Assembly: GCA_016110215.1 (NCBI GenBank)
Contig: JADWQD010000023.1
Location: 62,001-126,000, forward strand
From: Capronia americana
Lineage: Eukaryota > Ascomycota > Eurotiomycetes > Chaetothyriales > Herpotrichiellaceae
Direction of reading: 5' to 3'
DNA: 64,000 bases
The notes beneath the pieces are model-generated. The model saw nothing but the letters and a program-made list of their open reading frames with translations. It was not told where the DNA came from and searched no databases. Of the stretch, positions 42,301 to 53,794 are shown piece after piece; position 1 is the first letter of the stretch; the number at the start of each line of letters is the position of its first letter. The position numbers and the translations under genes are program-made.

Positions 42301-43524
42301 TTAGAAATTTTGGGCAATTCCACCTTGGCCCTGTGGGAATGTCGGTGCTCGCTCAATGCGAGTGTTTCTCCTTGCTTGGTTATCACGTATAACCGGTTGG
42401 ACCCCGGCACCACCATATGAGCCATCGCCATAAGGACCGTGGCTGGCGTTCGCGTCGTTGTATATGTTATAAGGCACCTCTTCCTGGTAATAAGGACCAG
42501 GCATTTGAGGTGCATCAGAAGAGGCCTCGGAGTGGTGGCCTGAGTAGGCAGAGGAAGCATTTGATGGTCCGCGGCGGATGTCTCCTGTTCCACTGCGGTG
42601 TCTGTGTAGTCCTCCCGCGGCAGCTCCCAGCGCTCCGACACCATCTCCACTCTCGGGGTGGCCGTTCATTAAAGGAGCCTCGGAATAACGATCCGATGCA
42701 GTGTTGGGCGAGGCTTGCACACCATAACTGCCCGGCTGGCTACTGCTCTCTGACAAGGCCGGACCACCAGCGCCGAGGCCATTCGAACCTAGAGTGGTGG
42801 ATGCTTTTCGGTTTGAAGAAGTAGCTCCCCATCCACGATACCCGCCGCTGTCGTCTGGCCCTTCGGAGGTGTTGTCGGCGTATCCTGTCGCCGCAGCCAG
42901 TGTCGGGTCGCTATTGGGATTAAACCCATATTCCGCCATCTCGCTCTTACGGAGCTCTTCTGCGTTCTTCCTGGCCTTCCTCTTTCTCCACAAGAAGAAT
43001 CCGATCAAAAATGCAGCGGCAATGACCACAATCGGGATGATAACGGCTATTGCGATCTTCGCCCCTGAGCCTAAGCCATCTGACGAAGAAGATCCCGATC
43101 CAGAGGCACTTAATGCTGAGGGCGTGGTAGTTGCACTTGTCGAAGTGAGGGTCGTCTGATCTGTTGCAGTATCGGATGTGGTCTCTTGAGAAAACGTCGA
43201 TGTGACAACGACGACCGAGGGTGGGAGTGTCGTTGAAGCTTCTGGGGTGGCGGATGGTGTTTGGGTGATGGTCGCTGTAACCTCAACAACACTGGGACTG
43301 GAGGTCTCTTCGGATGTGGGAGGAACGACTGTGGTCGATGGGGGAATGGAAGTGACGGAAGTAATGGTAGTCGGGTCCTCAGAGGACGTCTCGGGCGTGG
43401 AAGTCGTGTCCGAGGCTGTGACTGTGACTGTGGTCGAGAAGGAGGTGGTAAGGCTCGTCACCGTCGTGTCTATCGTCGTCAGGATGACCGAGTCGGTCAC
43501 CTCTGTACTCGTTTCGGTCGACAT
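42301..43524 (-). CDS. Mucin-like Ser/Thr-rich single-pass membrane protein
   Basis: Single-exon protein of 407 residues. Residues 1-150 are almost wholly Ser, Thr, Val and Pro (for example TTSFSTTVTVTASDTTSTPE), a typical O-mannosylated cell-wall stalk. A glycine-Ser hinge leads to one transmembrane helix at about 156-178 (IAIAVIIPIVVIAAAFLIGFF) and a basic stop-transfer RKRKARKN. The cytoplasmic tail (about 180-407) is Gly/Ser/Pro-rich with many Tyr. This is the architecture of fungal cell-wall stress sensors of the Mid2/Wsc class, but no WSC cysteine domain is present, and no cleavable signal peptide follows the first ATG. It may insert by its helix alone, or a short signal-peptide exon may be missed upstream. 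Function inferred from architecture only. Confidence 0.72.
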   Translation of the reverse strand: MSTETSTEVTDSVILTTIDTTVTSLTTSFSTTVTVTASDTTSTPETSSEDPTTITSVTSIPPSTTVVPPTSEETSSPSVVEVTATITQTPSATPEASTTLPPSVVVVTSTFSQETTSDTATDQTTLTSTSATTTPSALSASGSGSSSSDGLGSGAKIAIAVIIPIVVIAAAFLIGFFLWRKRKARKNAEELRKSEMAEYGFNPNSDPTLAAATGYADNTSEGPDDSGGYRGWGATSSNRKASTTLGSNGLGAGGPALSESSSQPGSYGVQASPNTASDRYSEAPLMNGHPESGDGVGALGAAAGGLHRHRSGTGDIRRGPSNASSAYSGHHSEASSDAPQMPGPYYQEEVPYNIYNDANASHGPYGDGSYGGAGVQPVIRDNQARRNTRIERAPTFPQGQGGIAQNF

Positions 43525-45094
43525 TGTGACTCGAGGGCTATGGAAGCTGAATCAAGGCACAGAGATGTTTGCCGCAGCCAGCAGACCGACGAGGGCTCCA
43601 GCTAGAGATGGGATCGGGAGGCAGGTTCAGAGGTCCCAAGGGTTACCGATGCATTGAATCGGACACAAATCGAGTTGTCTTCGATGACAGACTCTCGCAG
43701 TCACCGTAAGCTGTACGAAGGAGGTGAGGTTGGAAAGAGAGTTAGATTGGATGTCAGTGCGTGGATGTGTCAGGCTCTTGTGTCAGGACGCGAACTCTGT
43801 TCTGCGGCCGCCTCGTCCAATGATAGGGCGACGATATATGATAAGTGGCAAAATATGTCGTTTCAACCACCGGGTCGGGGAATGTGCGTGGAGGAGGTCC
43901 ACAATGTATCGGTAACGAGCGATATAGGCGGAGGTGAGGTGGGCGGTGGTTGAGGGCGAGATGCTAAAGAGAGTCACGGCGCAGGCAAAGAGGCAGAGCT
44001 GTGAAGGACTTTGAGGTGGGAGAGGATGGTGGTGCGAGGATTGGGAACAACTGCGGATTGCGACTGAGGTGTGGGTAGCATTTAAAATTGCAATTGGTGG
44101 CTTCAGTTGCCCTGGACCCTTTGGGCTAGATCTGTCGCGCCCGTGGCTCTGCTACTGCCAGATTTAGGTCTAGCGGACACCCCCCCAAGCAGCCCCTCTG
44201 CCGAGATTTCCAGGCGTGTCACCCATTTCGAGAAAACTTGGCACCATCCCGGCTTCGAAGCTTGAGAGAAGCAGCTGTGATTATGGAAATCAGCCCAAAG
44301 GAGACGCTAAGAGATCAATGATCGACGCCGAGACGGTACACAGCAGTCGACGACGTCAACCACAAAGACCGTCGGCAAGCTGCAGCTTCGGTATCGTCCT
44401 GGTTACGAGCCCTTCAGGTGACCCCGGCTTGAGACCGCTGCTGTCGGGGAGGGAAATGCAGGCCGGCTCTACCATGACCATGATACACAGGTCGTACCGA
44501 CGCGAGGGATGTGTACCACCTCATCACCGGCCTCATGGACAATTGCCATGCAATGAGCCGGCCACTTCCCAGACCTTTGTCACTCTTCTGGGTTCGGCTT
44601 CACGGCTTCCCACCTGTGTTTCCCCAGATCAGTCGTGCCGACCTGTCAAGGTTTCTGCTAGCTTGCTGCACCTGCCCGACTGCCCAGTAAGATGTGTGAC
44701 ATGATCCGATCGTAAAGCCGCGTTATGCACGTCGCATGCAAGAGTATGAACGAAAAGCAGGGCCCAAAAAATTCGACAAAAGATGTCAAGAGCAGCTCCT
44801 CTCACTACATGTGGACAGACGAGATAACACGGTATGTTCAGGGAGGTATGTATCACAGACGATGCAGCACAGATCTCTATTTGTCAATCCTCCCAATCAT
44901 ATTGTACAGTGGATATTTTCGTCGAGCGCGATTTGACCGCTCTCGGTTTTCAGAAATGGCATATTTTCACAAGGCCTGGACGAGCAGGAGCCCCTTCACC
45001 GCTCAGAACGCCGCTCGCTATGCTCGAAAGCCCTATGCAACGGCAGTACCAATATATCGAACATGTAGATCCACAAAATCCCCGCTGAACGCTA
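43525..45094. other. Intergenic, 1.6 kb
   Basis: Promoter of the mucin-like gene plus the 3' flank of the next minus-strand gene. A 150-codon open frame on the plus strand at 44725-45177 overlaps that gene's last exon and shows no family resemblance. Confidence 0.4.
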
Positions 45095-47442
45095 TCATCG
45101 ATTTAGATCCCATTGTGGCTTCAGAGCCGTCGCAAGCTCGTCTCTCGTGCCTGCTACCTCTTTCGGGATTCGACTGACGCGGTATGCTCCGGTCCGAATG
45201 TTGCGGGCGTGGAGGGCTGAAATTCCAGAGCGATTGCTGCGGATACTTCCAGTTTCGCTGGCGGTATCGTTCGTTCTGAGCCGCCCTGGGGGGGCGAAAT
45301 CTAACGCAGTGAATGTCGATGACTTACGTAATTGATGACTATAGATGTTGTTAGCTATCAAGACTGATTGCATATCTGAAGGCAGACTTACGGGCTTGGT
45401 ATGACGGCCAGATCGTCGAACGATGACACAAGCGGGATATGCGGCCTGACTGCTGGAGAGTAAGGCCTCAGTCCTCCTCGGAGGCTGTCGGGGGTACCAG
45501 CTCTCTGATTATGGTATTTCTTGGGCGGAGCGAAGTCGATGGGCAAGAAGGTATCTTCCTTGAGTTTGTGCGGTGTGGGTAGGAGGTTGAGCGCTACTGG
45601 TGGCGGCAATTTCTTCGGTGGTGGCATCCGAGGTCCACCATACCGACCTGACACGGATGAGAATGCTCTTGGACCCGACTGGTAGCTTCCGTTGGATATG
45701 GTGGCCCGATGTCTGCCATAGCTTCCAGTCTGTGACATCCCACGAGGCGCATGGTAGGCCGCCTGATCATAGGAGCCTTCAGGAAAGTGACCTTGGTCAT
45801 AACTGCCATAGTATCCCTCAGCACCCTCATAAGATTGTGCTTGTTGACCATGATTTGCATTCTTGCTGTCATCGAAGTATTCCTTGTAGAAAGATCGGAT
45901 CCGGTTCGCACGGTCTTCTGGGTTCTCCGAAGGGTCGTCAGGAGGCAATGGACGCATGCCCATCATGGACCGCCGAGGATCGTGACCCAATTGCTCTTGG
46001 TAGTCATAGTAATCTTGATAGTCCTGATCGTCGTAGTAGTGCTGGTCGTGGTCACCGTATGCTTCGTATTCATCATAGTAGTCCTCATCCTCAGCTTGAG
46101 GTTGAGTTTGGCCTTGCGATGTGTGGTTGTGTTGATCGCTTGCGTGCTGACTAAGATCTGTGGAAGAGACATTGGAATGCTGAGGTGTACGGTCGGACGA
46201 AACAGATGCTGCTTGACGAGGCTTCTCTGTCTGAACGGCCTGCTGCTTGTGACCTTGTGAGTCAATGAAGCTTAACTGGGGCAGTCGTGGCTGGCGATCC
46301 TCGGACGGAGTCACCGTGAGAGTTGGCGCGGAAGATGTCTGATCTTGAGCAGCAGAATATGCTGATGGTGGCAAAGGCGCTGGTGGAGCATCCTTGATGA
46401 CAACAGGCGGAGGCGGCTGGACATGAACAACTGGAGTGTCAACCTTAACTTCCCTCACGGAGGCGGTTGGCTCTTTCTTGTCCGAGTCTTCTTTCGGCAA
46501 CGAGGTGCCTCCGCTGATGAATTGGCCAAGATAATTGTTACTAGCTCGTAAAGCGTTGATTGCACCAATGCTACTCGTTGTGCTGACCACAGAGTCACGG
46601 GCAGCTTCGGGTGGCGTTGGAGCGAGCAGGTTGTTGCTTTTAGTGGGAGGCACAGGCTTGCGACCGCCAGAGATTGAATCCGTAGGCGTGTCTCGACCAG
46701 ACAGTGGCGCTCCATTTGCTAGCAGACTCTGCTTCGAGTCAAATGGATACCGACGTGTAGAGGACCCGGTGAAGCTTGATGAATCATCTAGCGGACTTCT
46801 TATGCTGGAAGGCGGTCGGATGGAACCATCGTCAGGGATGAAATCGGTTGCACGGTACTTGTCGTCGCCGGTGTTCAAGCGGGATAGGGAGTGTAGCGAC
46901 TCCCTGGAGTTCTGCAGCTCTGGGGGCAGCAGGTATGGATTGTGGGCTCCCATGTCAAGCGACAAGCCACGTCCTCGTCTGAGACCGACCTCCTTCCCCT
47001 CGGCCATGGTCATCTCGGGAACTTTCCTGCTATTCCCTTTTCCTCCTCCCTGCTTCGCTACCTCCAGGCCAAAGTCCAGTGACTTGTGTCGGTCGTCAGC
47101 ATCCTCACGTCTTAATTTCCTGACGTGCCGCCGATGCAAGTATACCAGCACCACCAATGCGATGCCCAATGGAATCACCACGCCTAACACGATGGGCAAG
47201 GTTGTGTCGGATCCGCCCGAACCATAATATTTCTCGCAGGCGCCCGAGTTATCGTTCTTCCCGCATGAGGTCGTCACTGCCGGAACCGACGATGTTGAAG
47301 ATGCGTCGTCCCTGGCTACGAGTGAAGGTGCCCTTTCCTCGTAAAGACCTTCTAACCTCCAGTCTGGAATGGGGCCCGGCCGTGCAAAGGGATTTCTCGC
47401 TTGGATCTGGGGTTCATTCTCGGGAATGATCGGAGAGGACAT
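45095..47442 (-). CDS. Conserved fungal single-pass membrane protein, 764 residues
   Basis: Exons 47442-45392 and 45338-45095 join over a 53-nt intron (GTAAGT, CTAAC branch, CTATAG acceptor). After a short N-terminal ectodomain with two cysteines (TTSCGKNDNSGACEKYYG) comes one helix at about 81-102 (LPIVLGVVIPLGIALVVLVYL) and a basic HRRHVRKLRRED. The cytoplasmic part holds a well-kept block NPYLLPPELQNSRESLHSLS (about 165-185), a disordered Ser/Pro/Gln stretch, an Asp/Tyr-rich run (EDEDYYDEYEAYGDHDQHYY) and a Tyr/Gly/His stretch. The final exon adds LRKSSTFTALDFAPPGRLRT, RSGISALHARNIRTGAYRVS and RIPKEVAGTRDELATALKP. The dense, low-gap C-terminus suggests it is the functional anchor. Pezizomycotina carry such proteins, but I cannot name a characterised member. 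No signal peptide is seen. Confidence 0.78.
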
Positions 47443-50400
47443 GACATGAAGGTGCGTGTAATGGACGATGTCCTGCCTGGTGACGAAGGCAGGCGAGTTT
47501 GTATTAATGGTTACCCTATTAGCAGGGCATTTCGGAGGGTGTTCGAAGCGTAGAGTCTGTCGAGGGCAACGTCGTCAGAGAGCTGGTGTGCGGTGGTCAG
47601 TGTTCGGTCCAGACTGTGCCTGGAATGACGGACGTGGACCAGTCCTCACAACAGGCAAAGGAGTGTGGTTGAAAGAACGACTAGGGTGAGATTCCCAAAA
47701 GAATGACTGTAGTTGGAAGAAACGAGTGACAAAGAGATCGACCACAGCTGCTCAAAGCATTGTAGAGGTTGCTGAAAGCAAACGATATGGCACACAAAGG
47801 AGATGCAACTCGAAGGGCAGATGGTGCCAAGCTTTGATGCTGAGGTCGGCGGCCACGGAGCTTCATCCCAGCTCCCGGAGGCTCAGGGCGCGTTTAGGCT
47901 TCCCTAGGCTTTCCATTTGGCGGTTGCTAGCCGGGGTCAGGCGCAATGAAGCCCCTCGCGTTAGTGACGCTAGTGGAGTCGAATCTCGCGGCTGTGGCTC
48001 ATTTGTGCAATCATTGTCCTCTGTTCCCCCCGCTGATCTCAGAAAGGGAGGCAAAGGATTAGCCAGTGGGCTTGCTTAGGCGTGTGTGGGCGTGCGGGTG
48101 GCTTTCAAGTGGCTTCATGGATCGAGCTTGGTGAGAAGACTCGAGGTCAATGATGTACGAGTACTGTACGGTAGGCTTGGTTGATGCGTCAGGAAGTCTT
48201 CAGAGATACCATTTTCCAAAGTCCCTCTCGCGAACATCAGGCCTTAACACCAGTACTAATACATAGTTGTGCCATCTGTTCGTCTTCAACGAGGAATGTG
48301 ACTCGAAGTGTTTTCATGTTGCACGTTATCAGCGTGACGGTGATTGGAGCCCGTTCCATCTGCGCTGCGGCCACTCAATTTCCGCATCTCGAACTTTGCG
48401 CCTTCACTAACTCACACAGGTAAAGGCGACGCCCACATCGACACGTCTCTGTGGCCGCCGTCTCGCCCCTGCGAATATTCTTTGGTCAAATTCGAATTGC
48501 ATCTTGCGCACGACTCCACGTCAACCAGTAAAGTTGGTCTCCTCGATTCAAGCAATTGATGGGACAGCGACGGCGTTACTGCTGACCCAGCAGACAAAGC
48601 CATCGAATCGGTTGCTTTCCAACCATAATGCTTGGTTTCACTAAAGTCAATTGTAGCCGACCGGATTTGCGTTCTCGATATCGACGGTTGGATGATCGAT
48701 CTCAAGCCAATCTCGATTTCAAAGATCCTAAACGATCGAGACGCCTACCTCGAGTTCACACAGACCACGCGGGCAGTCGGACGTTTGTCGTATTGAGATT
48801 CGAGTTTTGAGCCTCTCTGACGTTCTGCGAGAAGGTCGATGCTCTCACACTGTGAAATCACTACGCCAGATCGGTCCGCACGCAACTATACCCGCACCTG
48901 GGTCTTGGTTGATGTGGCTCCCGTCCCGTTGATGCAAGCCCGTGTCCTAGCTTGGGCTCTGCCCTATTCTGACTCTGAGATGGAACAAAACACTTTGGCG
49001 AGCATGCTGGACTGCCGTCCTGGTGAGGATGCTCGCGAATATCAGACCGCTGAACATCGATGCTGCGTGGTTTGAGAATGTCAGCTGGAACGGATACAAA
49101 TGTGAGGCTTCTCGAGGCAGGCGAGCACTCGGAGACGCCAGGTCAAGCTGGATCTTGCAGGTAGTATGGAACGGGTTACAGGCTCGAGCTAATTCGTACA
49201 GCAGGCAGCAGCTTGGAGGCAAACAGACCAAGCCGTGTGCGAGGTGTTAAGGTTTCGACCGTTGGCGTCCACCGCTCCTGTTCCAGCTGAAGGGAAGCCT
49301 CTTGCAGCAGAACGAAAGCACATGAGAAACGAGGTCGAATTATCACGAGCCAAAGGATTCTAGGTTTCGAGTGATAGTTTGGGGCTTTCCAACCACAGAA
49401 CGCCTTTTCGACATCGGCCTCGTGTCCCTGCTTGCTATTTTCGACAACTCGGATCGTTGATCCTCCAAAACTCGTCCATCACTCTATACAGGGATATCCG
49501 GCAACAAGCGACTGAAACGCAAAGCGAAGTACTACTGGTCAACCGGCCAACCAAACGCGAAAGTGGTCAAGGAGGCGCAGACTATCTCGTAGTCTTGTGT
49601 CAAAGGCTGAGGCTAAACCAGCAATTCAAGAGCTCAGCTTCCTCTGACAGTTGGGCCACTCGGTCTGCACGATTTGAGAGGGGAGGAGTACTCCGTACTG
49701 ATAGACATTCATGTGAGATCGCAGCCAAGGCATTCTCGAGGCGAAGATGACGACGAGGTACGGAGCAGCCGTGGCCCCACGAGCCATGCCACTGCAAATC
49801 CCCGGGACGGTCTTGGGATTGACGGACGGGAGGCGAACTGCCCTTTTATTCTCCTGCCAGGACGACTTCCGTCCAGTTGAGGATCGGGAAATGAGGCCTT
49901 TGTAGCAACCGCTTGGCTCATGCAAGTTGCTGACCGTTGCCAAACTGCCACAGACAGATATAGGGTCACGAGAGCGCTTGCTAGCGGACCTCAAACGGTT
50001 GCCTCGTGGCTTGGAGCGGGTGACTCGGTGAACGCGAACTTGTCAAGGTACAACATGACGGGCGTCGACTCACTTGTGCCCGCCGTGACAATGAATTGAA
50101 AATACCCCCATCCAAACTTGGCTGCTGAAGTGAGACATGCCTGAATCTGTGGTGTCGAACATGCCGCTCTGCATCGCCCATGCAGTATGAGAGTTCCTGG
50201 ACGTAAAAGGAAGGCGGTAGCTCGTCGTTGTGACGTCTACGGGAAAGATACGGAGTACCTGGTAGCCACGCGCAGACGGATATCTTGAACCTTGGCCCAA
50301 AGCAGCACGACAGGCTTGTTCTGCTGGACGGCCATTTGCCCTGTCAGCCGTCTGCCTCTACTCTGCAGTGTTAGTCATTGCCTACTCATGAAGGACGGAG

Positions 50401-51530
50401 CGTTGCAGAAACCCAAGCCTCTCCAGCTTTGGCAATTCTGAATGATTTTCCCACGCATGGAGGGCACAGCACTCTTCACAATGGGCGGATGTGACTGGAT
50501 GGAAGTAGTACGAGTACATGCTTCTTCCACGATCTTGCCCAGTAACGGCCACCCCCAGTGTCGCCCCCAATCGGGTGGCGGTAGTGCCCCAGAGCCTCCC
50601 AAACGGGACGGTCCCTGGCGCTTTTGGCGAAGCATACGTAACCTGGCCCCCCTGATGACCACGGAATTAGGGCGGCTATGGTTTCCAAAGTCCCCCCTCC
50701 CAGAGCCTTGGTTGGGGGCCGGAGTGTCCTTGTCCATCAACCGTCGAAGAACCAACACCGTCGCGTGTGACAGCCTTCAACACGAAACGTTTCCGGCATG
50801 GTGCGCTGGCGGGCTCCCGTGCAGCTCGATTTTTGTCTCCCCAGCAGGGGTCTCGAGAGCAGAATGAGCGGTCCGTTAGGTGAGAATCTGGCCTCCTGAG
50901 CCGCTCTGGAATATCCGTTATGCGCGATGGTCTCCAGTTCAATACATGGCTGGCACGGTCAAGCCGAAACGCTCATGAACTCGCCCAAAAACTGTGATTC
51001 AGGCCAGCCACGTTTCTTGAGCTTCGCGGCTAGGACGCTTGTGTCAGAGATGGGTTACGCCGCAGGTGACGCTCTGTTGGGGGTTGTTTAATACAGTCGC
51101 CACCTCCACCTTCCTCCTGTCGCTCTACGCAGCGTCCCATTATTGATCGAACAGTGAACACGCTTATTTGCACAGGCAGAATCACTCTTTCCGCGAGGCT
51201 ATGTCATTGACACTACCTTTCCAGAAGCGAATATCCTCGGAAATTCGCGGGCATTCGCATGGAATCTCAGACCTGCAGTGAACACCGAGGGCAGCAACGT
51301 CGCAAGGACGAATATTGACAAACTCTTGGACGAATTCCGCCGACCAGGCAGTCGGCCCTACTCTCAACGACCCGGCCATTCGCAAAGGCATGCCTGATGC
51401 GTGGGATTTTGAGCCTCGCGCCTTGTGTTCAAGACTCTTACCGTTGCGCATATAATACCCTCCTGGTATCGCACCGAGCTGGACTCCTAGATCCTCAACG
51501 TCCAACTTCTCGTACGCACGAGCAGCGACC
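47443..51530. other. Gene-poor region, 4.1 kb
   Basis: The largest empty stretch in the window. Many short open frames exist on both strands but none gives a known motif or a believable exon chain. It holds exact TACTCCGTA (49689-49697) and TACGGAGTA (50249-50257) words. A protein-like plus-strand stretch around 51196-51405 is described in the findings. Confidence 0.45.
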
Positions 51531-53125
51531 ATGAAGAGTCATGCGGTCACTCTCATTATCTTTCTCCCAAGCTTGAGCCGTGCTCAACACGAAGAGAACG
51601 GCTCACCCGATTTTCTTCCGTGGCAGGACTCCCCCAACTTTCGAGGAACCATGGATATCATCTGGTCCTGCCTATTCACGGTTTTCGTTTGCGTATGGAC
51701 AGCTGTGCACCTGAACGTACCAGCTCCTACCACCACTGACACGATGGTCAAGCTATGGGTGAGAAGAATAAAATGGGGTACGCTTTTTGTCTCCTTCTTG
51801 AAGTGGCTCGCTAACCTACCGTAGTCGGAAACTGCTGCATGGTTCCAGAGGTCGTCTTACTGCTGGCCGCCGGGCAGTGGTCGTTTGCTCGCGCTTGTTG
51901 GCGCGAAATGAGAGACATCATTGCTGAACAAGACGAAGGACATGAGCTGGAGTCGGGAGTCTTGTTGTCGAAGCCGGCGCCTAGCCCTGAAATCAATTCC
52001 ACCGAATCTTACTTCCAGTCTACGTCCGCCGAGGTAAAGGCAGATATGACCCGGCCAAAGATACGGCGATCCGAGACATTCGAACAGCACCGGAAGAGAG
52101 AGAGCGACGAAAGGTGGACCTTGCGGCACGCATTCTTCGCCAACATGGGCGGCTTCCGCCTTCGAGACAGAACCGGAGCAGTGCACATCATCACGGGCAA
52201 GCACATCAATTACCTGGTCCAGCGAAAATACATCGACCTTCCTAAGATAACGCCCCTCGAGATCAACGACCGAAGCAAGTCCGACTCGCTGGCCAAGTTT
52301 CTGGCCATCATGCAAGTCGGCTGGCTGGCCGTCCAGGTGGTTGCCCGAACCATCCAGAAGCTGGAAACAACGTCGTTGGAGATCACCACTCTGTCATTCG
52401 TCGTCTGCACGCTGGGCACATTCATTGCATGGTATCGGAAACCGTACGACGTGCAGACCTTTGTCGTTCTGGAGATGCCCGATTATGCAATCGAGGATAT
52501 CGACCTCCGCTTCACCCAGAGGAGCGACGGCATAGAGCGAGATCTGCTGAAGGAATACGTCGCAGAACACCAGACAAGCAAGGTGGTTGACGACCATGGA
52601 AACCTCCTACCACCATATACCAAGTTGACCATCATCGACGATGGTCTCCCAACATTCACGTCCTCCTTCACCGACGTATACGGCCACCTCTGGGGCCGGA
52701 AACCACACGACGCAGACCGGATCAGGAATGACCGCCTGCCTATAATGGAGAAGCCTGTCACTCTGATGTGTATAATCACCACTGTCGCCTATGCTGGGCT
52801 CCATATTGCAGCCTGGAACATTCCCCTGGCCACCGATACCGAACAGTTGCTCTGGCGGGTGTCGGCACTTGCCATGATGGCCTGTGTGTTTGCTTGGTTC
52901 TTTATGGATCATTTCGAGGAATATTTGGCCCGTCAAAGGTCCAAGAAGGGGCAAGTGACGGGAGTTATTGTCCCCTGGTGGAGGATCCCCGCCTCTATCG
53001 TGGTAACGATCGTGTACAGCCTGTGCAGGTTGTATGTTCTGGTGGAGTCGCTCGTGGCGTTGAGGAAGATGCCCCCGTCGGCGTATCAGCAGGTGGACTG
53101 GGGCCGATGGGTACCCCATATTTGA
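51531..53125 (+). CDS. Polytopic fungal membrane protein with N-terminal signal peptide
   Basis: Two exons (51531-51777, 51825-53125; 47-nt intron with GTACGC donor and CTAAC branch) encode 515 residues. A classical signal peptide (MKSHAVTLIIFLPSLSRA, cleavage likely before QHEE) is followed by FRGTMDIIWSCLFTVFVCVW, a strongly conserved opening helix of a filamentous-fungal family of unknown function. About six more membrane segments follow, including FLAIMQVGWLAVQVVARTI, ITTLSFVVCTLGTFIAWYRK-PYDVQ, VTLMCIITTVAYAGLHIAAW, LALMMACVFAWFF-like and IPASIVVTIVYSLCRLYVL. Between them lies a cytoplasmic-type charged loop (RPKIRRSETFEQHRKRESDE). Family members occur in large numbers in Pezizomycotina and are usually called hypothetical. 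Transport or sensing is possible; nothing in the sequence decides it. Confidence 0.8.
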
Positions 53126-53794
53126 TGGGACTGACGATGATGATGATTGACGAGCGATGGGTTTGGACAGCGACATGGTGATGATCAAGTGGCGAGGAGT
53201 TCTGGCGTCCGCCTCTGGGTCATACATAGGGTATTCTGGACTCGGCGTTTAGGTGTTTTGTTCTACTGAACTATGGAGCCTGATTCCATATCTACTCGAT
53301 CTAGAGGCAACCAGCCCGTGAGCCGGCTGGGGGCTGGGAATGGTTCAAGGAGACATTGACGGGCTCTAGCGTACTTTGTCCGAACAACCTGGCTACCTAT
53401 TGTTACGCACCGGATATCACAGTCTGTCCACATCTCGACGCGTTAATAGGCTTTTGGCTCGATCGACGCTGTGTGAAGTCGAAACCACCAAATGTCGCAG
53501 AAGCCAACGCCTCGCAAGCTGCGCCACTTTTGGCAAGCCACGTGCAGCCTTTCCAAGATTCTCGGAAAATGGCCCAGAAGGGGCACAAGGGGATTCTGAT
53601 TCTGCTGCCTGTGCCTCCATATGCTTTTACCACCTTCGTACCTCGTATCGCGATACCTGCGAGTCGTATTTCGGGAGACGGCTGGCCGTCAATGCGCCGA
53701 ATAGTACCTTAATATCTCGAAGACAATCCCCCTGGAATTCCTGGCTGTTGGTCTCGAGAGTCTCCCGGTCACAGTTGTCTGCCGCGAACGAACC
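53126..53794. promoter_or_regulatory. Region between membrane-protein gene and P450 gene
   Basis: 669 bp between two genes on the same strand, holding the P450 promoter. No specific element was recognised. Confidence 0.4.

Noticed and set aside
43202..43657. Plus-strand Val/Gly-rich open frame opposite the mucin-like gene
   Set aside because: It mirrors the Thr/Ser codon bias of the real gene; no motif or start context of its own.
50375..50867. Overlapping long open frames on both strands
   Set aside because: GC-rich DNA keeps both strands open; no motif, no splice chain.
51182..51532. Minus-strand 116-codon open frame overlapping the start of the polytopic membrane gene
   Set aside because: No family, overlaps a well-supported start and upstream region; probably chance.
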